A DNA stretch of 64,000 nucleotides from Vibrio mytili (GCF_000830505.1 NZ_JXOK01000019.1:60860-124859), one strand, 5' to 3'. Counted from the stretch's first letter, positions 43,642 through 53,346 are shown. The notes: a model not told the origin generated them from the sequence alone. Numbers and translations are program-made.

Positions 43642-43668
43642 TGGCTAAGTAGTGGTGCACGAAACCAC

Positions 43669-43692
43669 AAAGCCGGTTCGCGCCGGCTTTTA
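43669..43692 (+). terminator. Terminator of mutarotase gene
   Basis: AAAGCCGG/CCGGCTTT with a TTCGCG loop followed by TA, 28 bases after the stop. Confidence 0.75.
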
Positions 43693-43784
43693 AACACCGC
43701 ACGCCCCCCACAGTCATTTCTTCACTGTGATCAATACACACTTTTTGGTAGAATTTTGCGCCTTACTTTCTGCTTGAGAATGTC

Positions 43785-44615
43785 ATGAATTATCAGTGCC
43801 CTTTGTGCCACCAGCCTCTGGAACTCACCGAAAAAATCGTTAAGTGTGAAAACAACCATCAATTTGATCTGGCCAAAGAAGGTTATGTCAATTTAATGCC
43901 CGCACACCATAAACGCTCTAAAGATCCTGGTGACAACAAAGAGATGATGCAAGCTCGCCGTCGATTCCTTGAAGGAAATTACTATAACCCGATGCGCCAA
44001 GCTGTTGCACTACTGTGCGCAAAGTACACGCAGGGTACTGAACATCGATTGTTAGATATTGGCTGCGGTGAAGGTTACTACACGGATCAAATACAAAAGA
44101 CGATACAAGAGCAAACTGACACTGCAGAGGTATATGGCTTAGACATTTCAAAAGTTGCCATTCGCTATGCAGCAAAGCGCTACACACAGTGTCATTTTAG
44201 TGTGGCTTCTAGCCACCGACTCCCCTTTGCCAATGAATCTTTAGATGCCGTTGTGCGAATTTATGCACCGTGTAAGGCTCAAGAACTCCAGCGCGTTGTC
44301 AAAGAGAACGGTGTGGTACTCACCGTCACACCTGCGAGCCGCCATTTGTACCAGCTTCGTGAGCGTATTTACCAAGACGTTCGACTTCACAGCGAAGAAC
44401 CTGAAGACCTTGAAGGTTATGAATTAGAGCACCAACAGCACCTTCACTATGTTATGGATTTGCAAGACGGTGCGGCGTTCGATTTGTTGCAAATGACACC
44501 ATTCGCATGGAAGGCGACAGATGCACTTCGTGAAGAGCTAAAATCCGCTACCTTGTTCCAATGCGAGGCTGACTTTATGCTACGCGTCTATCGTAAATCT
44601 ATCCCTTCATACTAA
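43785..44615 (+). CDS. rlmA: 23S rRNA (guanine(745)-N(1))-methyltransferase
   Basis: A 276-residue SAM-dependent methyltransferase modifying G745 of 23S rRNA. The N-terminal zinc motif is CPLC then CENNH (about residues 5-25), followed by the family's RSKDPGDNKEMMQARRRFL and the SAM-binding LLDIGCGEGYY (about 88-98). E. coli RlmA has 269 residues. It is monocistronic with its own promoter; a large hairpin lies downstream. Confidence 0.93.
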   Translation: MNYQCPLCHQPLELTEKIVKCENNHQFDLAKEGYVNLMPAHHKRSKDPGDNKEMMQARRRFLEGNYYNPMRQAVALLCAKYTQGTEHRLLDIGCGEGYYTDQIQKTIQEQTDTAEVYGLDISKVAIRYAAKRYTQCHFSVASSHRLPFANESLDAVVRIYAPCKAQELQRVVKENGVVLTVTPASRHLYQLRERIYQDVRLHSEEPEDLEGYELEHQQHLHYVMDLQDGAAFDLLQMTPFAWKATDALREELKSATLFQCEADFMLRVYRKSIPSY

Positions 44616-44687
44616 ACATTCACACTAACGCGCCCCTACAGGGTTCATGCTAATGTGTATGTAAGTTTGGTACGCTCAGTTTGCTAT

Positions 44688-44755
44688 AAATAGGTCTGAT
44701 TCTTGCTTTTATCCTGGATAGAAATCGAGAGCGGCAAAAACAGACCTATTTTTTT
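44688..44755 (+). terminator. Long-loop hairpin with T-run, terminator or small RNA end
   Basis: AAATAGGTCTG and CAGACCTATTT form a perfect 11-bp stem around a 42-base loop and are followed by TTTT. It lies 72 bases after rlmA and about 90 bases before the next gene. The large loop is unusual for a terminator and could be the 3' part of a small RNA. Confidence 0.5.
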
Positions 44756-44845
44756 AGCTCATTCATTTAAGAAATACGTAATGCTGTCGATATAAGAACA
44801 AGCCCGCACTCAGTGAGCGAGTGCCTGTATTCCAGGGAGTATTCT

Positions 44846-45202
44846 ATGAATCCAGTAGGAAGCTCAGCAGTTAACGTTTATAACAGCCAACCCACTAAAG
44901 TGGTGACAACGAAAACCAGTAGTGGAGAGGTCTCTGCGAATTCCATACAAACACCGCAAAGCAAGGTGAGCCTTTCTAACGAAGGTAAAGCGCTTCTTGC
45001 AGCGTTGCAGCAAATCGATCAGGAAAGCCAGGCGGAAGCACCAAAAGCGAAAACCGTTGGTGATAAAGTCGAATCATTTGCACATGGTGCGCTAGGAATT
45101 GATAGCCCAGAAAAAATCAAAGAAGAGGATGACTCCTATTCTGCAGGGCAATATGTTTCCGCTGCACTCTCTGTTGGTGGATTTTTGCTGGCGCTTCTCT
45201 AA
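44846..45202 (+). CDS. Conserved-type hypothetical protein, 118 residues
   Basis: A protein I do not recognise. The N-terminal 50 residues are Ser/Thr/Val-rich and probably disordered, a helical segment (NEGKALLAALQQIDQESQ) follows, then an acidic stretch and a C-terminal hydrophobic piece (AGQYVSAALSVGGFLLALL) that could sit in a membrane. AGGGAG before the ATG at 44846 fixes the start. The stop codon lies inside the first partial unit of a 19-bp tandem repeat. Confidence 0.6.
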   Translation: MNPVGSSAVNVYNSQPTKVVTTKTSSGEVSANSIQTPQSKVSLSNEGKALLAALQQIDQESQAEAPKAKTVGDKVESFAHGALGIDSPEKIKEEDDSYSAGQYVSAALSVGGFLLALL

Positions 45203-45273
45203 GTCGATAGTTCTTCTCTGAGTCGATAGTTCTTTTCTAAGTCGACAGTTCTTCTCTGAGTCGATAGTTGTTG
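45202..45273. repeat. 19-bp tandem repeat, about 3.8 units
   Basis: The unit AGTCGATAGTTCTTCTCTG is repeated at 45202, 45221, 45240 and partly 45259 with one to two differences. A partial unit reaches back into the last codons of the preceding gene, so changes in copy number could alter the C-terminus or 3' end of that mRNA. Confidence 0.85.
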
Positions 45274-45289
45274 ATGCGTATATTAATAC

Positions 45290-45316
45290 ATTTAAACGCC
45301 CCCTTGGAGCGTTTAT
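45290..45316 (-). terminator. Likely terminator of mechanosensitive channel gene
   Basis: On the minus strand AAACGCTCC/GGGCGTTT with a 4-base loop (one mismatch) and a weak T/A tail, 20 bases after the stop at 45336. Confidence 0.55.
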
Positions 45317-45335
45317 GTATGGTGATGTGGTTTAA

Positions 45336-47072
45336 TTATGCGTCTTGTTTGGCTTGCTCTACCATATGCAAATGCACATCTTGTTGTGGGAAAGGAATAG
45401 AAATACCTTCTCGGTCAAAGCGCAATTTTACTTCTTTCGTCATGTCCCAATATACGTCCCAGTAATCATCAGTTTTCACCCAAGGACGGACAATAAAGTC
45501 AACCGATGACGTGTTCAACGTATGCACTCTGATGTTTGGCTCTGGTGTACGTAGTACTGCAGGGTGAGAGTTCACAATGTCATTTAGTACCTGTTCTGCT
45601 TTCAGCAGGTCATCCGCATAACCGATGCCAAACACCATATCGACTCGACGAATGCGCTCATGGGTAACGTTTTTAATAACGTCTCCCCAAATTTTACTGT
45701 TCGGTACAATAATGATCTGGTTATCGAAGGTACGAATCGTAGTATTAACCAGGCTCATGTGACTAACCTTACCGTCCACGCCACCAGCGTAAACAAAATC
45801 TCCGACATCAAATGGACGATAAATCAGCAGCATCATACCAGCGGCGAAGTTCGACAACGTATCTTGTAACGCAAAACCGATAATCACACCGGCAATACCG
45901 AAACCAGTCAGTATCGGGGCAAGGTTTAAGCCGATCTGAGACAGACCGACCATGATACCAATAACCCATACGAACTTTCCGGACATCGAAATAAAGAACT
46001 CCTGCATTAACTGAGACAGTTTTAAGTTCTTTGAGGCAACCGTCCTTTTGACGATTTTTCTTGTCAGCTTTGCAAGTGCTCGTGCAACCAATAAAATTAG
46101 GAAAAATACGAACAATTGGAAAAGATGCTGCGGTGCATTTTCCCCTAACCAATCAACCGCTGTACTCGACCAGTGACTCAAGATAGACAAAACCACTTTG
46201 CCGTTAAGTAAGAAGTGACTAATACTGCCTGTTGCTTCAAATACTTGACGCTTATATTCTGAAGTTTCTAGTCCAACTTTATCCCCAAGCTCAACCAGAC
46301 GGCTCAAACTGTCCGTAACAATATCCAGCCTTTGCTTAATAATTAGCTGGTTGAGTTGCAGCGTTGCTTTTTCTGATTCAGGGCTTGCAGAAAGCTGCGT
46401 CTCTATAATATTGATTTTTTTGGTTAAAAACTGTATCGACGCTGACTGTAACTGCATTCGCTTGTCTAAACTGTCTTTTAGTTTATCTTCTGCACGCTTG
46501 TCTTGAGCATCAAGCGCTTTTAACCAGTTAAGGTTTTGCCAGCTAGATTCAAAGCTATCATCAAGATAAGTTTGAGCCTGACGATAAGCGTTGATTAAAG
46601 TCAGTTTTTCTTCGTCTTTCGCTTCATTTAGCTCATCAGCTGATGACTTTATTTTCTCAAGCATGTAATCAACCGCACCGTCTGAGTACGTTTGTTGGGT
46701 TTTAACTAAATCAACCAACTTTTGATTTGACATTGATTGGTGTGAAATAGCTAATGCCAGTTGTTTTCTCAACTCTTCATTTTTTTGAAAAAGCTGCAAT
46801 TGCAAAGCATCACGTTCATCGCCAGTCGCTAGCTTAGACGCTTCCGACAGTTCAATCATCTCTCGACCTAACGCGTTAATCGCAATCTCTTCAGCGGAGA
46901 GTTCTTCTGGTGCTTCTGTTTGCGCCTCACCATCTTGAACATTACTGGTTTGAGTCACGTCGCCACTTGCTTCAGTCGCATGAACAAACTGTGGGCTAAA
47001 TACACCGAATAGAATTGAGAATACTACCAGCCACAATGACAGGCGGGTTTTGATTGGGGGATAAAACGTCAT
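45336..47072 (-). CDS. MscS-family mechanosensitive channel with long periplasmic domain
   Basis: A 578-residue inner membrane channel. A signal sequence (SLWLVVFSILFGVFSPQFVHA) is followed by about 240 residues of charged coiled-coil-like periplasmic domain, several transmembrane helices (including LFQLFVFFLILLVARAL), the pore helix with Gly/Ala pattern (GFGIAGVIIGFALQDTLSNFAAGMMLL region) and the cytoplasmic MscS beta domain (RPFDVGDFV). It is larger than MscS (286) but smaller than MscK (1120). It probably relieves osmotic pressure. GAGG precedes the chosen ATG. Confidence 0.88.
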   Translation of the reverse strand: MTFYPPIKTRLSLWLVVFSILFGVFSPQFVHATEASGDVTQTSNVQDGEAQTEAPEELSAEEIAINALGREMIELSEASKLATGDERDALQLQLFQKNEELRKQLALAISHQSMSNQKLVDLVKTQQTYSDGAVDYMLEKIKSSADELNEAKDEEKLTLINAYRQAQTYLDDSFESSWQNLNWLKALDAQDKRAEDKLKDSLDKRMQLQSASIQFLTKKINIIETQLSASPESEKATLQLNQLIIKQRLDIVTDSLSRLVELGDKVGLETSEYKRQVFEATGSISHFLLNGKVVLSILSHWSSTAVDWLGENAPQHLFQLFVFFLILLVARALAKLTRKIVKRTVASKNLKLSQLMQEFFISMSGKFVWVIGIMVGLSQIGLNLAPILTGFGIAGVIIGFALQDTLSNFAAGMMLLIYRPFDVGDFVYAGGVDGKVSHMSLVNTTIRTFDNQIIIVPNSKIWGDVIKNVTHERIRRVDMVFGIGYADDLLKAEQVLNDIVNSHPAVLRTPEPNIRVHTLNTSSVDFIVRPWVKTDDYWDVYWDMTKEVKLRFDREGISIPFPQQDVHLHMVEQAKQDA

Positions 47073-47232
47073 GCTTACCTCATTAAGACGAAAGTTCAAT
47101 AGCGCAATATAAGCTGTCTAATATTACGCCCGAGCCATCATAACGTTAAGCGGATAATGACGGGTGTAATATTTCGGTCAAGATGCATCCAAGCACAACT
47201 AAGCGTGTGCGAGCATAAAAACGTTATTCTGA

Positions 47233-47670
47233 TTATCTATCAGGATGGTTCAAAATGTGGTCTTCCCAATTGACCACATCAATTTCGTATACGACTTTAT
47301 TTCGCACACTCTCACCAGCAGCATGCATAGCAGATTTGGATCCCGTAATTAACGGGTGCCACTCTGGTAAAGGCTGGCCTTCGGATAATAAACGGTAAGC
47401 GCACGTATGAGGTAACCAAGTGAAATCATCGATATCCTCTCGTGTTAGCTTTGTGCACTCTTCATCTGAGTTAAAACGGTTCGGATAATCTTTACACGCA
47501 CATGTCTTCGTATTCAACCAACTACACGCCACATTAGTGTAGTAAATTTCATCCGTGTCTTCATCCATCAATTTATGCAAGCAGCACTTACCACAACCAT
47601 CACAAAGAGATTCCCACTCTTCTTCACTCATCTGCTCTAAGGGTTTGCTTTGCCAAAATGGAGTATTCAT
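47233..47670 (-). CDS. YcgN family cysteine cluster protein (UPF0260)
   Basis: A 145-residue protein with the Cys cluster [11 protein letters not shown] (about 23-33) followed by [14 protein letters not shown] and EECTKL, as in the YkgJ/UPF0260 families, which probably bind a metal or iron-sulfur cluster. The N-terminus [20 protein letters not shown] is typical of YcgN. Function unknown. It lies 160 bases downstream of the MscS-like gene on the same strand, with separate promoter space. Confidence 0.88.
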   Translation of the reverse strand: MNTPFWQSKPLEQMSEEEWESLCDGCGKCCLHKLMDEDTDEIYYTNVACSWLNTKTCACKDYPNRFNSDEECTKLTREDIDDFTWLPHTCAYRLLSEGQPLPEWHPLITGSKSAMHAAGESVRNKVVYEIDVVNWEDHILNHPDR

Positions 47671-47894
47671 ACCGTGTTTCTCATTGTGGGAATTAGGGGG
47701 CGATTTATACCCCTGTCATGAATAAAGTTCAAGTATTGAGAAGAGATTGCTTTTACTATGAATAAAACGACCAGAATTTCGCTATTTTTGTTTTAGTGTT
47801 CTACATTTTGATATCTGGCAATATCGTCATGTAACTTCAAAGTATTGTTCACAACTTTGGAGTCATAATCAAATATATAAATGAAGGAACTGAC

Positions 47895-48143
47895 ATGGGA
47901 ATCCTATCTTGGGTTATTTTGGGCTTGATCGCTGGCGCACTAGCAAAATGGTTGATGCCGGGTAAAGATGGCGGAGGTTGGATTGCAACGATGCTACTTG
48001 GTATCGCAGGAGCGTTCGTCGGTGGATTTCTTGGCGGATTTCTTGGTCTCGGCGGCGCAACGGGCGTCAATGTGGGTAGCGTTGTTACCGCAACACTTGG
48101 CTCGTTTATTCTTCTATTTGTTTACAACCGCTTTCTAAGATAA
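47895..48143 (+). CDS. GlsB/YeaQ/YmgE family membrane protein
   Basis: An 82-residue protein with three hydrophobic helices and abundant glycine (GIAGAFVGGFLGGFLGLGG). ILSWVILGLIAGALAKWLMPG at the N-terminus and the closing LGSFILLFVYNRF match the transglycosylase-associated/YeaQ family, often induced by stress in other bacteria. GAAGGAA is 9 bases before the ATG. It is followed by a hairpin with an 11-bp stem. Confidence 0.88.
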   Translation: MGILSWVILGLIAGALAKWLMPGKDGGGWIATMLLGIAGAFVGGFLGGFLGLGGATGVNVGSVVTATLGSFILLFVYNRFLR

Positions 48144-48154
48144 CCACACCCATT

Positions 48155-48213
48155 AATAAGCTGAGTTGGTTGCGACATACGTTTTGACGCTAGTGACGCT
48201 CAGCTTATTTTCT
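48155..48213 (+). terminator. Long-loop terminator of YeaQ-like gene
   Basis: AATAAGCTGAG and CTCAGCTTATT, an 11-bp perfect stem around 33 bases, with a T-rich tail. It has the same geometry (11-bp stem, large loop) as the hairpin at 44688. Confidence 0.6.
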
Positions 48214-48277
48214 TTCTCCCCTTCCAATCTGTGAAAAAATGACCATAATTGCCCCCTGAATTTTCTAAGAGGTTTGA

Positions 48278-48529
48278 ATGATGGATTGTCGGCTAGGCTG
48301 TGGAGCGTGTTGTATCGCACCCAGCATATCTTCTCCAATACCAGGTATGCCAGATGGTAAACCAGCTGGCGTTCGCTGTATCCAGTTGAATGAAGACAAT
48401 CTATGTAAACTCTTTGGTCAACCCGAACGACCAAAAGTGTGCCATGAATTCAAACCGTGCCCTATCATCTGTGGTAAAAGCAATCAGGACGCACTCAGAA
48501 ACATCTCTGAATTAGAGCAACTGACATAA
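48278..48529 (+). CDS. YkgJ family cysteine cluster protein
   Basis: An 83-residue protein with the CRLGCGACCIAPS cluster at the N-terminus, then CIQLNEDNLCKLFG, KVCHEFKPCPIICG. This Cys pattern fits the YkgJ (PF03692) zinc or iron-chelating family; function unknown. AGAGG lies five bases before the first ATG. It is a distant relative of the YcgN-like protein 0.6 kb away on the other strand, so two members of this broad family are near each other. Confidence 0.82.
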   Translation: MMDCRLGCGACCIAPSISSPIPGMPDGKPAGVRCIQLNEDNLCKLFGQPERPKVCHEFKPCPIICGKSNQDALRNISELEQLT

Positions 48530-48714
48530 ATTTTAATACGCAACTACCTGTTTAGACGTTGTTTTTGAACGTTGTTTGCCGCCTACCAGTCTCACAGCTA
48601 AGACGGAGCTGTAAAAAGGATATAACATACCATTTTTTTGTGCGATGCCTCACGCTTACCTGACAATTCTGAACTATGTTCTTCTAGTTATTCAACTTTC
48701 AGATAGGAAATAAG

Positions 48715-49413
48715 ATGAATAGGTATTTAGCAGAGGTTTTTGGTACGTTTTGGCTGGTTCTTGGTGGCTGTGGTAGCGCTGTGTTAGCAGCTGGGTTCCC
48801 AGACGTTGGTATTGGTCTCTTAGGGGTATCTTTGGCTTTTGGTTTAACCGTTCTGACCATGGCATTTGCCATCGGCCATATCTCAGGCTGTCATTTAAAT
48901 CCAGCGGTTACTGTCGGCCTTTGGGCTGGCGGTCGCTTTGAGAGTAAAGAGGTTGTGCCTTACATCATAGCGCAAGTGGTGGGTGGCCTTATCGCGGGCG
49001 GAATTCTTTATGTCATTGCGGCTGGCCAAATGGGTTTTGACATCGCGGCATCAGGCTTTGCATCCAATGGTTATGGTGAGCATTCCCCGGGTCAATATTC
49101 GATGCTTGCTGCGCTAGTCACAGAAGTGGTGATGACCATGATGTTCTTGATTGTCATTATGGGGGCTACCGATAAACGCGCGCCTCAAGGTTTCGGTCCT
49201 ATCGCAATCGGCTTGTGTCTGACGTTGATTCACTTAATCAGTATTCCTGTCACAAATACTTCTGTTAACCCAGCGCGCAGTACGGGTGTTGCACTGTATG
49301 TCGGTGACTGGGCAGTTGCTCAGTTGTGGCTGTTCTGGGTTGCTCCAATTATTGGTGGTGTGCTAGGTGCCGTTATCTACAAGAATCTGCTTGCGGCGGA
49401 TTCTGAAGACTAA
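48715..49413 (+). CDS. aqpZ: Aquaporin Z
   Basis: A 232-residue water channel with six transmembrane helices and two half-helices carrying the NPA boxes HLNPAVTVG (about 61-69) and SVNPARSTG (about 183-191). The Arg after the second NPA and the Thr next to it fit the water-selective filter of AqpZ (231 residues in E. coli). AGGAAATAAG precedes the ATG. It is monocistronic, with a terminator shared with recR. Confidence 0.95.
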   Translation: MNRYLAEVFGTFWLVLGGCGSAVLAAGFPDVGIGLLGVSLAFGLTVLTMAFAIGHISGCHLNPAVTVGLWAGGRFESKEVVPYIIAQVVGGLIAGGILYVIAAGQMGFDIAASGFASNGYGEHSPGQYSMLAALVTEVVMTMMFLIVIMGATDKRAPQGFGPIAIGLCLTLIHLISIPVTNTSVNPARSTGVALYVGDWAVAQLWLFWVAPIIGGVLGAVIYKNLLAADSED

Positions 49414-49528
49414 GAAACAGCAATCACTGTCCAGCAGAGTACACCGCTAGGGCTTCAAAAAACAACGCAATTGATGTGACTGACGTACTTAATGGAAAAC
49501 CTTCTAGGGTCGAAAATACATCTAAAAT

Positions 49529-49563
49529 AAAAAGCCGTTGAAACCAAGTTCAACGGCTTTTTG
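49529..49563. terminator. Bidirectional terminator aqpZ / recR
   Basis: AAAAAGCCGTTGAA/TTCAACGGCTTTTT, a 14-bp stem with a 6-base loop between convergent genes. Confidence 0.9.
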
Positions 49564-49597
49564 CTATTCTTTGCTCATACTCTCTACTGTACAGTGA

Positions 49598-50197
49598 CTA
49601 AATTTTATGTCGTCCCATCAGTGAGTGAGACAAAGTAGTACCATCAACCAGTTCCAGCTCTCCTCCAACAGGGACACCATGGGCAATTCGGCTGGCCTCC
49701 ACGTTATGCGCTTGACATAACTCAGCGATGTAGTGTGCCGTCGCCTCTCCCTCCACGGTCGGATTCGTCGCCAAGATAACTTCTGTGATGTCTCCACGTC
49801 TCAAGCGATAATCCAGAACATCTAAACCAATATCACTAGGCCCTATTCCATCTAATGGAGACAAATGCCCCATCAGTACAAAGTACCTTCCTGAATATTG
49901 ACCCGTTGCCTCCACAGCTGCGATGTCTGCCGGACTTTCGACAACACAAATTTGACCGTTTTCTTGACGTTTAGGGTTAGAGCAAATGTGGCAAACCTCT
50001 TCTTCAGTGAAGGTCCGACACTCTGTACAATGACCAATTTCTGTCATGGCCTGACTCAACGCATCTGCTAATTGCAGACCGCCTTTTCGATCACGCTGTA
50101 ACAAATGAAAGGCCATACGCTGTGCCGACTTGGGACCCACCCCAGGCAGACAACGTAAGGCCTCCATCAATTGCTCCAGCATATGACTGGTACGCAT
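49598..50197 (-). CDS. recR: Recombination protein RecR
   Basis: A 199-residue protein of the RecFOR pathway that loads RecA at single-strand gaps. A helix-hairpin-helix ([17 protein letters not shown], about 14-30), a C4 zinc finger (CTECRTF and CHICSN) and a Toprim domain ([14 protein letters not shown]) are followed by [15 protein letters not shown]. It ends at HKI, slightly shorter than E. coli RecR (201). It is the last gene of apt-dnaX-ybaB-recR. Confidence 0.96.
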   Translation of the reverse strand: MRTSHMLEQLMEALRCLPGVGPKSAQRMAFHLLQRDRKGGLQLADALSQAMTEIGHCTECRTFTEEEVCHICSNPKRQENGQICVVESPADIAAVEATGQYSGRYFVLMGHLSPLDGIGPSDIGLDVLDYRLRRGDITEVILATNPTVEGEATAHYIAELCQAHNVEASRIAHGVPVGGELELVDGTTLSHSLMGRHKI

Positions 50198-50229
50198 TTA
50201 GAATCCGCTTAATTAAGAAATTCGCTGAT

Positions 50230-50559
50230 TTAGAAAGGCATTTTCATGCCTGGTGGTAGCTGCATACCGCCAGTAACTGAAGCCATCTTTTCTTTTTGTG
50301 TTTCTTCGACACGACGAGCTGCGTCATTGAATGCTGCTGCAATCAAGTCTTCAAGCATCTCTTTGTCATCTTCCATAAGGCTTTCGTCGATATCAACTCG
50401 ACGTACACTGTGGCTACCAGTGATTGTCACTTTAACTAGACCAGCACCAGACTCGCCAGTTATTTCCATATTCGCGATTTCTTCTTGAAGCTTTTGCATG
50501 CGATCTTGCATTTGCTGGGCTTGCTTCATTAGGTTACCCATACCGCCTTTACCAAACAT
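50230..50559 (-). CDS. ybaB: YbaB/EbfC nucleoid-associated protein
   Basis: A 109-residue dimeric DNA-binding protein. [18 protein letters not shown] starts a long helix, then [19 protein letters not shown], and the C-terminal PPGMKMPF is nearly invariant in the family. It lies between dnaX and recR with an 82-base and a 32-base gap, the classic arrangement. Confidence 0.96.
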   Translation of the reverse strand: MFGKGGMGNLMKQAQQMQDRMQKLQEEIANMEITGESGAGLVKVTITGSHSVRRVDIDESLMEDDKEMLEDLIAAAFNDAARRVEETQKEKMASVTGGMQLPPGMKMPF

Positions 50560-50641
50560 GTTTTTCTCTCTGGTTTAATGAGGTGTTGAATCAATTAATG
50601 GGGTGCTCACTCTACGTTTTCAACCCCATTCCATTCAATTA

Positions 50642-52792
50642 TTAGATAGGACGCACACTATCTTTATCGAGTTCAGCAGCAAATCGTCTTTCGATAAATT
50701 GTACATTTGTATCGTTTTCCAAACTGTTTAATGCTTGCTGCAATTTCTCTTGATAGAGTCGATCTCTTAGCTCCAGCGGTGTTTCACCACCGTCACCGAC
50801 TTCAATGCTTAGGTGACACTCTTCACCGAGGATGTCGCTTAGCGCATTGTGCAGATCAGCTTGAGCTCTATCTGTATTAAGATGCGCCTGACTACTTCTT
50901 AATATTAACGATACCGTAGTTCCGTCTTTACTATAATGTGAGTTTAGCGCAAGTTGTTCGACTAATTTAGGCGTGTTCATCAAACTGATTAACTTCGCCC
51001 ACTCATTTAATGCTAACGATTCATCCACCAGCTTCTGGGCCATTTCTGGCGTTTTTTCATGTTCAAGCGCTTGCTTCAACTGCGTAGGTGTAAGTTGCGT
51101 ATTTACTTTGGTCTCTGCCACTTTACTTGGACGCCAGCGATACGCTTCTTCGACAACTGGCTCTTCCTTATTCGGCGAAACCTTTGGCGACACCTGCGCG
51201 GAATTGCCATGCAATTGCGCTAACCGATCAATGACCGATTCTGGTTGTGCTGATGCCGCTTTAGGCTTTTTTGACCCACCACTTTGTTGAGGTGTGCTCT
51301 CCGTCTGAGCTCCACTTTGTTGCAACCCCTGACGCTGTGAGCGTAATTGATGGCGTAAACCGCTCCCCCCTCGAGAAGGCGCTGATTTACTCTCTTGAAC
51401 CAGCGGCTGCTCTTGTGGCTGAGGTGCCGGGTTTTCACTCAATGGTGGTGCCATATCATACTGTGGCATTCCCATATCGCCACCCGATAGGGGCTGCTCT
51501 GGATGAGTTTGGCGAGAATCACCAACAGGCTCTGAATGATTTGACGTCACTGACTCACTTGCAAAGCGAGAGTCAGATTGCATGCTTCCTGGATTCACGT
51601 GAGATTGCTGAATTGGAGCTTGCTGATCCTTTGATACCGTGTTCGTCTTCGACTCAGACGACACCTGCGGTTGCGAAGATGAGGCAATAATATTCGCACC
51701 GTTATTCACTGCTGATCGAAATGCCATCATGCGCAGTACGATCATTTCCATGCCAACGCGACCATTCGGTGACAACGTCAGATCCTCACGACCTTTTAAC
51801 GCAATCTGGTAGTATAATTGAACATCTTGCGGGTTAAGCGCCCTACTCAACAGTTCTATTTTTTCCGCATCAGGCTGCGCACGATCTAAGGTTGATGGCA
51901 AAGCTTGATACATCGCAATACGGTGCAGCTGAGTTGCAACTTGTTGCAACAAACCATCCCACTCAACACCGTTAGACGCCAGTTGTTGGATTTTATCCAT
52001 GGCTTGTTGAGGCTGCTTACTGCTGATCGACTCAAGCAAATGAATCGCTTGATCTGTATCGATCGTCCCTAGCATGTGGCTGACGATATCGGTTTGAATC
52101 GTGCCATTACCCAACGCAATTGCTTGGTCAGTTAAACTCAACGCATCGCGCATACTGCCATCAGCGGCATGGGATATCATACCTAGCGCTTTCGGCTCTG
52201 CTGAGACTTGCTCTTGCTCAAGTATATGATCAAGTTGTTGGTGAATATCATCAACACTGATTGGCTTAAGGTGGAACTGAAGACAACGTGACAAAATCGT
52301 CACAGGCAGTTTTTGCGGATCCGTTGTCGCGAGCAAAAACTTCACATACTCTGGTGGCTCTTCCAGCGTTTTCAGTAACGCATTAAAAGAGTGTCGCGAC
52401 AGCATATGGACTTCATCAATAAGATAGACCTTGAACCGCCCACGCGCTGGCTTGTACTGAACGTTATCCAGCAGTTCACGAGTGTCTTCAACTTTAGTGC
52501 GTGAGGCTGCATCTATTTCCAATAGATCAACAAATCGACCTTCATCAATCTCACGACACGTATCACACTGGCCACAAGGCGTGGCGGTAATACCAGTTTC
52601 ACAGTTCAACCCTTTGGCGAACAAACGGCCGATACTGGTTTTCCCCACACCACGGGTACCACTAAACAGATACGCATGGTGCAATCGATTTTGCGCCAAC
52701 GCATTTTCCAAAGCCGTAAGCACATGCTTTTGCCCTACGACTTGGTCAAATTGATGAGGACGCCATTTACGCGCTAAAGCTAAATAACTCAT
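50642..52792 (-). CDS. dnaX: DNA polymerase III subunits tau/gamma
   Basis: A 716-residue clamp-loader subunit (tau). AAA+ motifs: Walker A GTRGVGKT (about 45-52), zinc cysteines CxxxxxxxxCGQCDTC, Walker B LIDEVHML, sensor LLATTDPQKLP. Residues about 370-530 are a Gln/Ser/Pro-rich linker, longer than in E. coli (643 residues). In it, A AAA AAG (51272-51266, minus strand) allows a -1 shift with a stop after one codon, which would give a gamma form of about 510 residues. It lies eight bases after apt and before ybaB-recR. Confidence 0.96.
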   Translation of the reverse strand: MSYLALARKWRPHQFDQVVGQKHVLTALENALAQNRLHHAYLFSGTRGVGKTSIGRLFAKGLNCETGITATPCGQCDTCREIDEGRFVDLLEIDAASRTKVEDTRELLDNVQYKPARGRFKVYLIDEVHMLSRHSFNALLKTLEEPPEYVKFLLATTDPQKLPVTILSRCLQFHLKPISVDDIHQQLDHILEQEQVSAEPKALGMISHAADGSMRDALSLTDQAIALGNGTIQTDIVSHMLGTIDTDQAIHLLESISSKQPQQAMDKIQQLASNGVEWDGLLQQVATQLHRIAMYQALPSTLDRAQPDAEKIELLSRALNPQDVQLYYQIALKGREDLTLSPNGRVGMEMIVLRMMAFRSAVNNGANIIASSSQPQVSSESKTNTVSKDQQAPIQQSHVNPGSMQSDSRFASESVTSNHSEPVGDSRQTHPEQPLSGGDMGMPQYDMAPPLSENPAPQPQEQPLVQESKSAPSRGGSGLRHQLRSQRQGLQQSGAQTESTPQQSGGSKKPKAASAQPESVIDRLAQLHGNSAQVSPKVSPNKEEPVVEEAYRWRPSKVAETKVNTQLTPTQLKQALEHEKTPEMAQKLVDESLALNEWAKLISLMNTPKLVEQLALNSHYSKDGTTVSLILRSSQAHLNTDRAQADLHNALSDILGEECHLSIEVGDGGETPLELRDRLYQEKLQQALNSLENDTNVQFIERRFAAELDKDSVRPI
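51261..51272 (-). promoter_or_regulatory. Programmed -1 frameshift site in dnaX
   Basis: The minus strand reads TCA AAA AAG CCT AAA in the zero frame. Slipping back one base on A AAA AAG reads AAA AAA GCC TAA, so the gamma chain ends one codon after the slip. E. coli dnaX has the same heptamer and a stop after one extra codon. Confidence 0.8.
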
Positions 52793-52800
52793 TGAATATA

Positions 52801-53346
52801 TTAGTGTCCTTCAAAATCACAAATGCTGTATACATTTAGACCTAATGCTTCTAAACGTTTATCACCTGCGATTTCTGGTAGATTAATGACAAAGGCTGCA
52901 TGTTCAACTTCACCGCCCAATTGACGAATCAGTTTTGTTGTTGCTTCAATGGTACCACCAGTCGCGAGCAAATCATCAACGACCAATACTTTGTCACCCT
53001 CTACGATAGCATCGGTATGAATTTCTAATGTGTCCATGCCGTACTCGAGCTCATAAGTTTGAGCAATCGTTGGACGAGGTAGTTTTCCGGGTTTGCGAAC
53101 TGGAACAAAACCAACGCCTAGCTCAAGAGCGAGTGGCGCACCAAATAAGAAGCCGCGTGCTTCTGTACCTACAACCTTGGTGAAACCCATGTCTTTATAA
53201 CGCTCAACCAACAAGTTGATCGTCGCTTGGTACGCCTTGGCGTCTTCAAGCAAGCTCGTTACGTCACGAAACAGAATGCCTGGCTTAGGGTAATCTTGGA
53301 TGCTTTTGATGCTGGATTTGATCAGTGAAATTGTTTCTGTAGTCAT
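52801..53346 (-). CDS. apt: Adenine phosphoribosyltransferase
   Basis: A 181-residue purine salvage enzyme making AMP from adenine and [14 protein letters not shown] (about 25-34), [12 protein letters not shown] and the PRPP motif [13 protein letters not shown] (about 121-133) are intact. Length is close to E. coli Apt (183). It leads the apt-dnaX-ybaB-recR operon, with dnaX eight bases downstream. Confidence 0.96.
   Translation of the reverse strand: MTTETISLIKSSIKSIQDYPKPGILFRDVTSLLEDAKAYQATINLLVERYKDMGFTKVVGTEARGFLFGAPLALELGVGFVPVRKPGKLPRPTIAQTYELEYGMDTLEIHTDAIVEGDKVLVVDDLLATGGTIEATTKLIRQLGGEVEHAAFVINLPEIAGDKRLEALGLNVYSICDFEGH

Noticed and set aside
51266..51272. dnaX slippery site as another assembly error
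   Set aside because: The zero frame is open through the whole gene, and the heptamer and nearby -1 stop match the known programmed signal.
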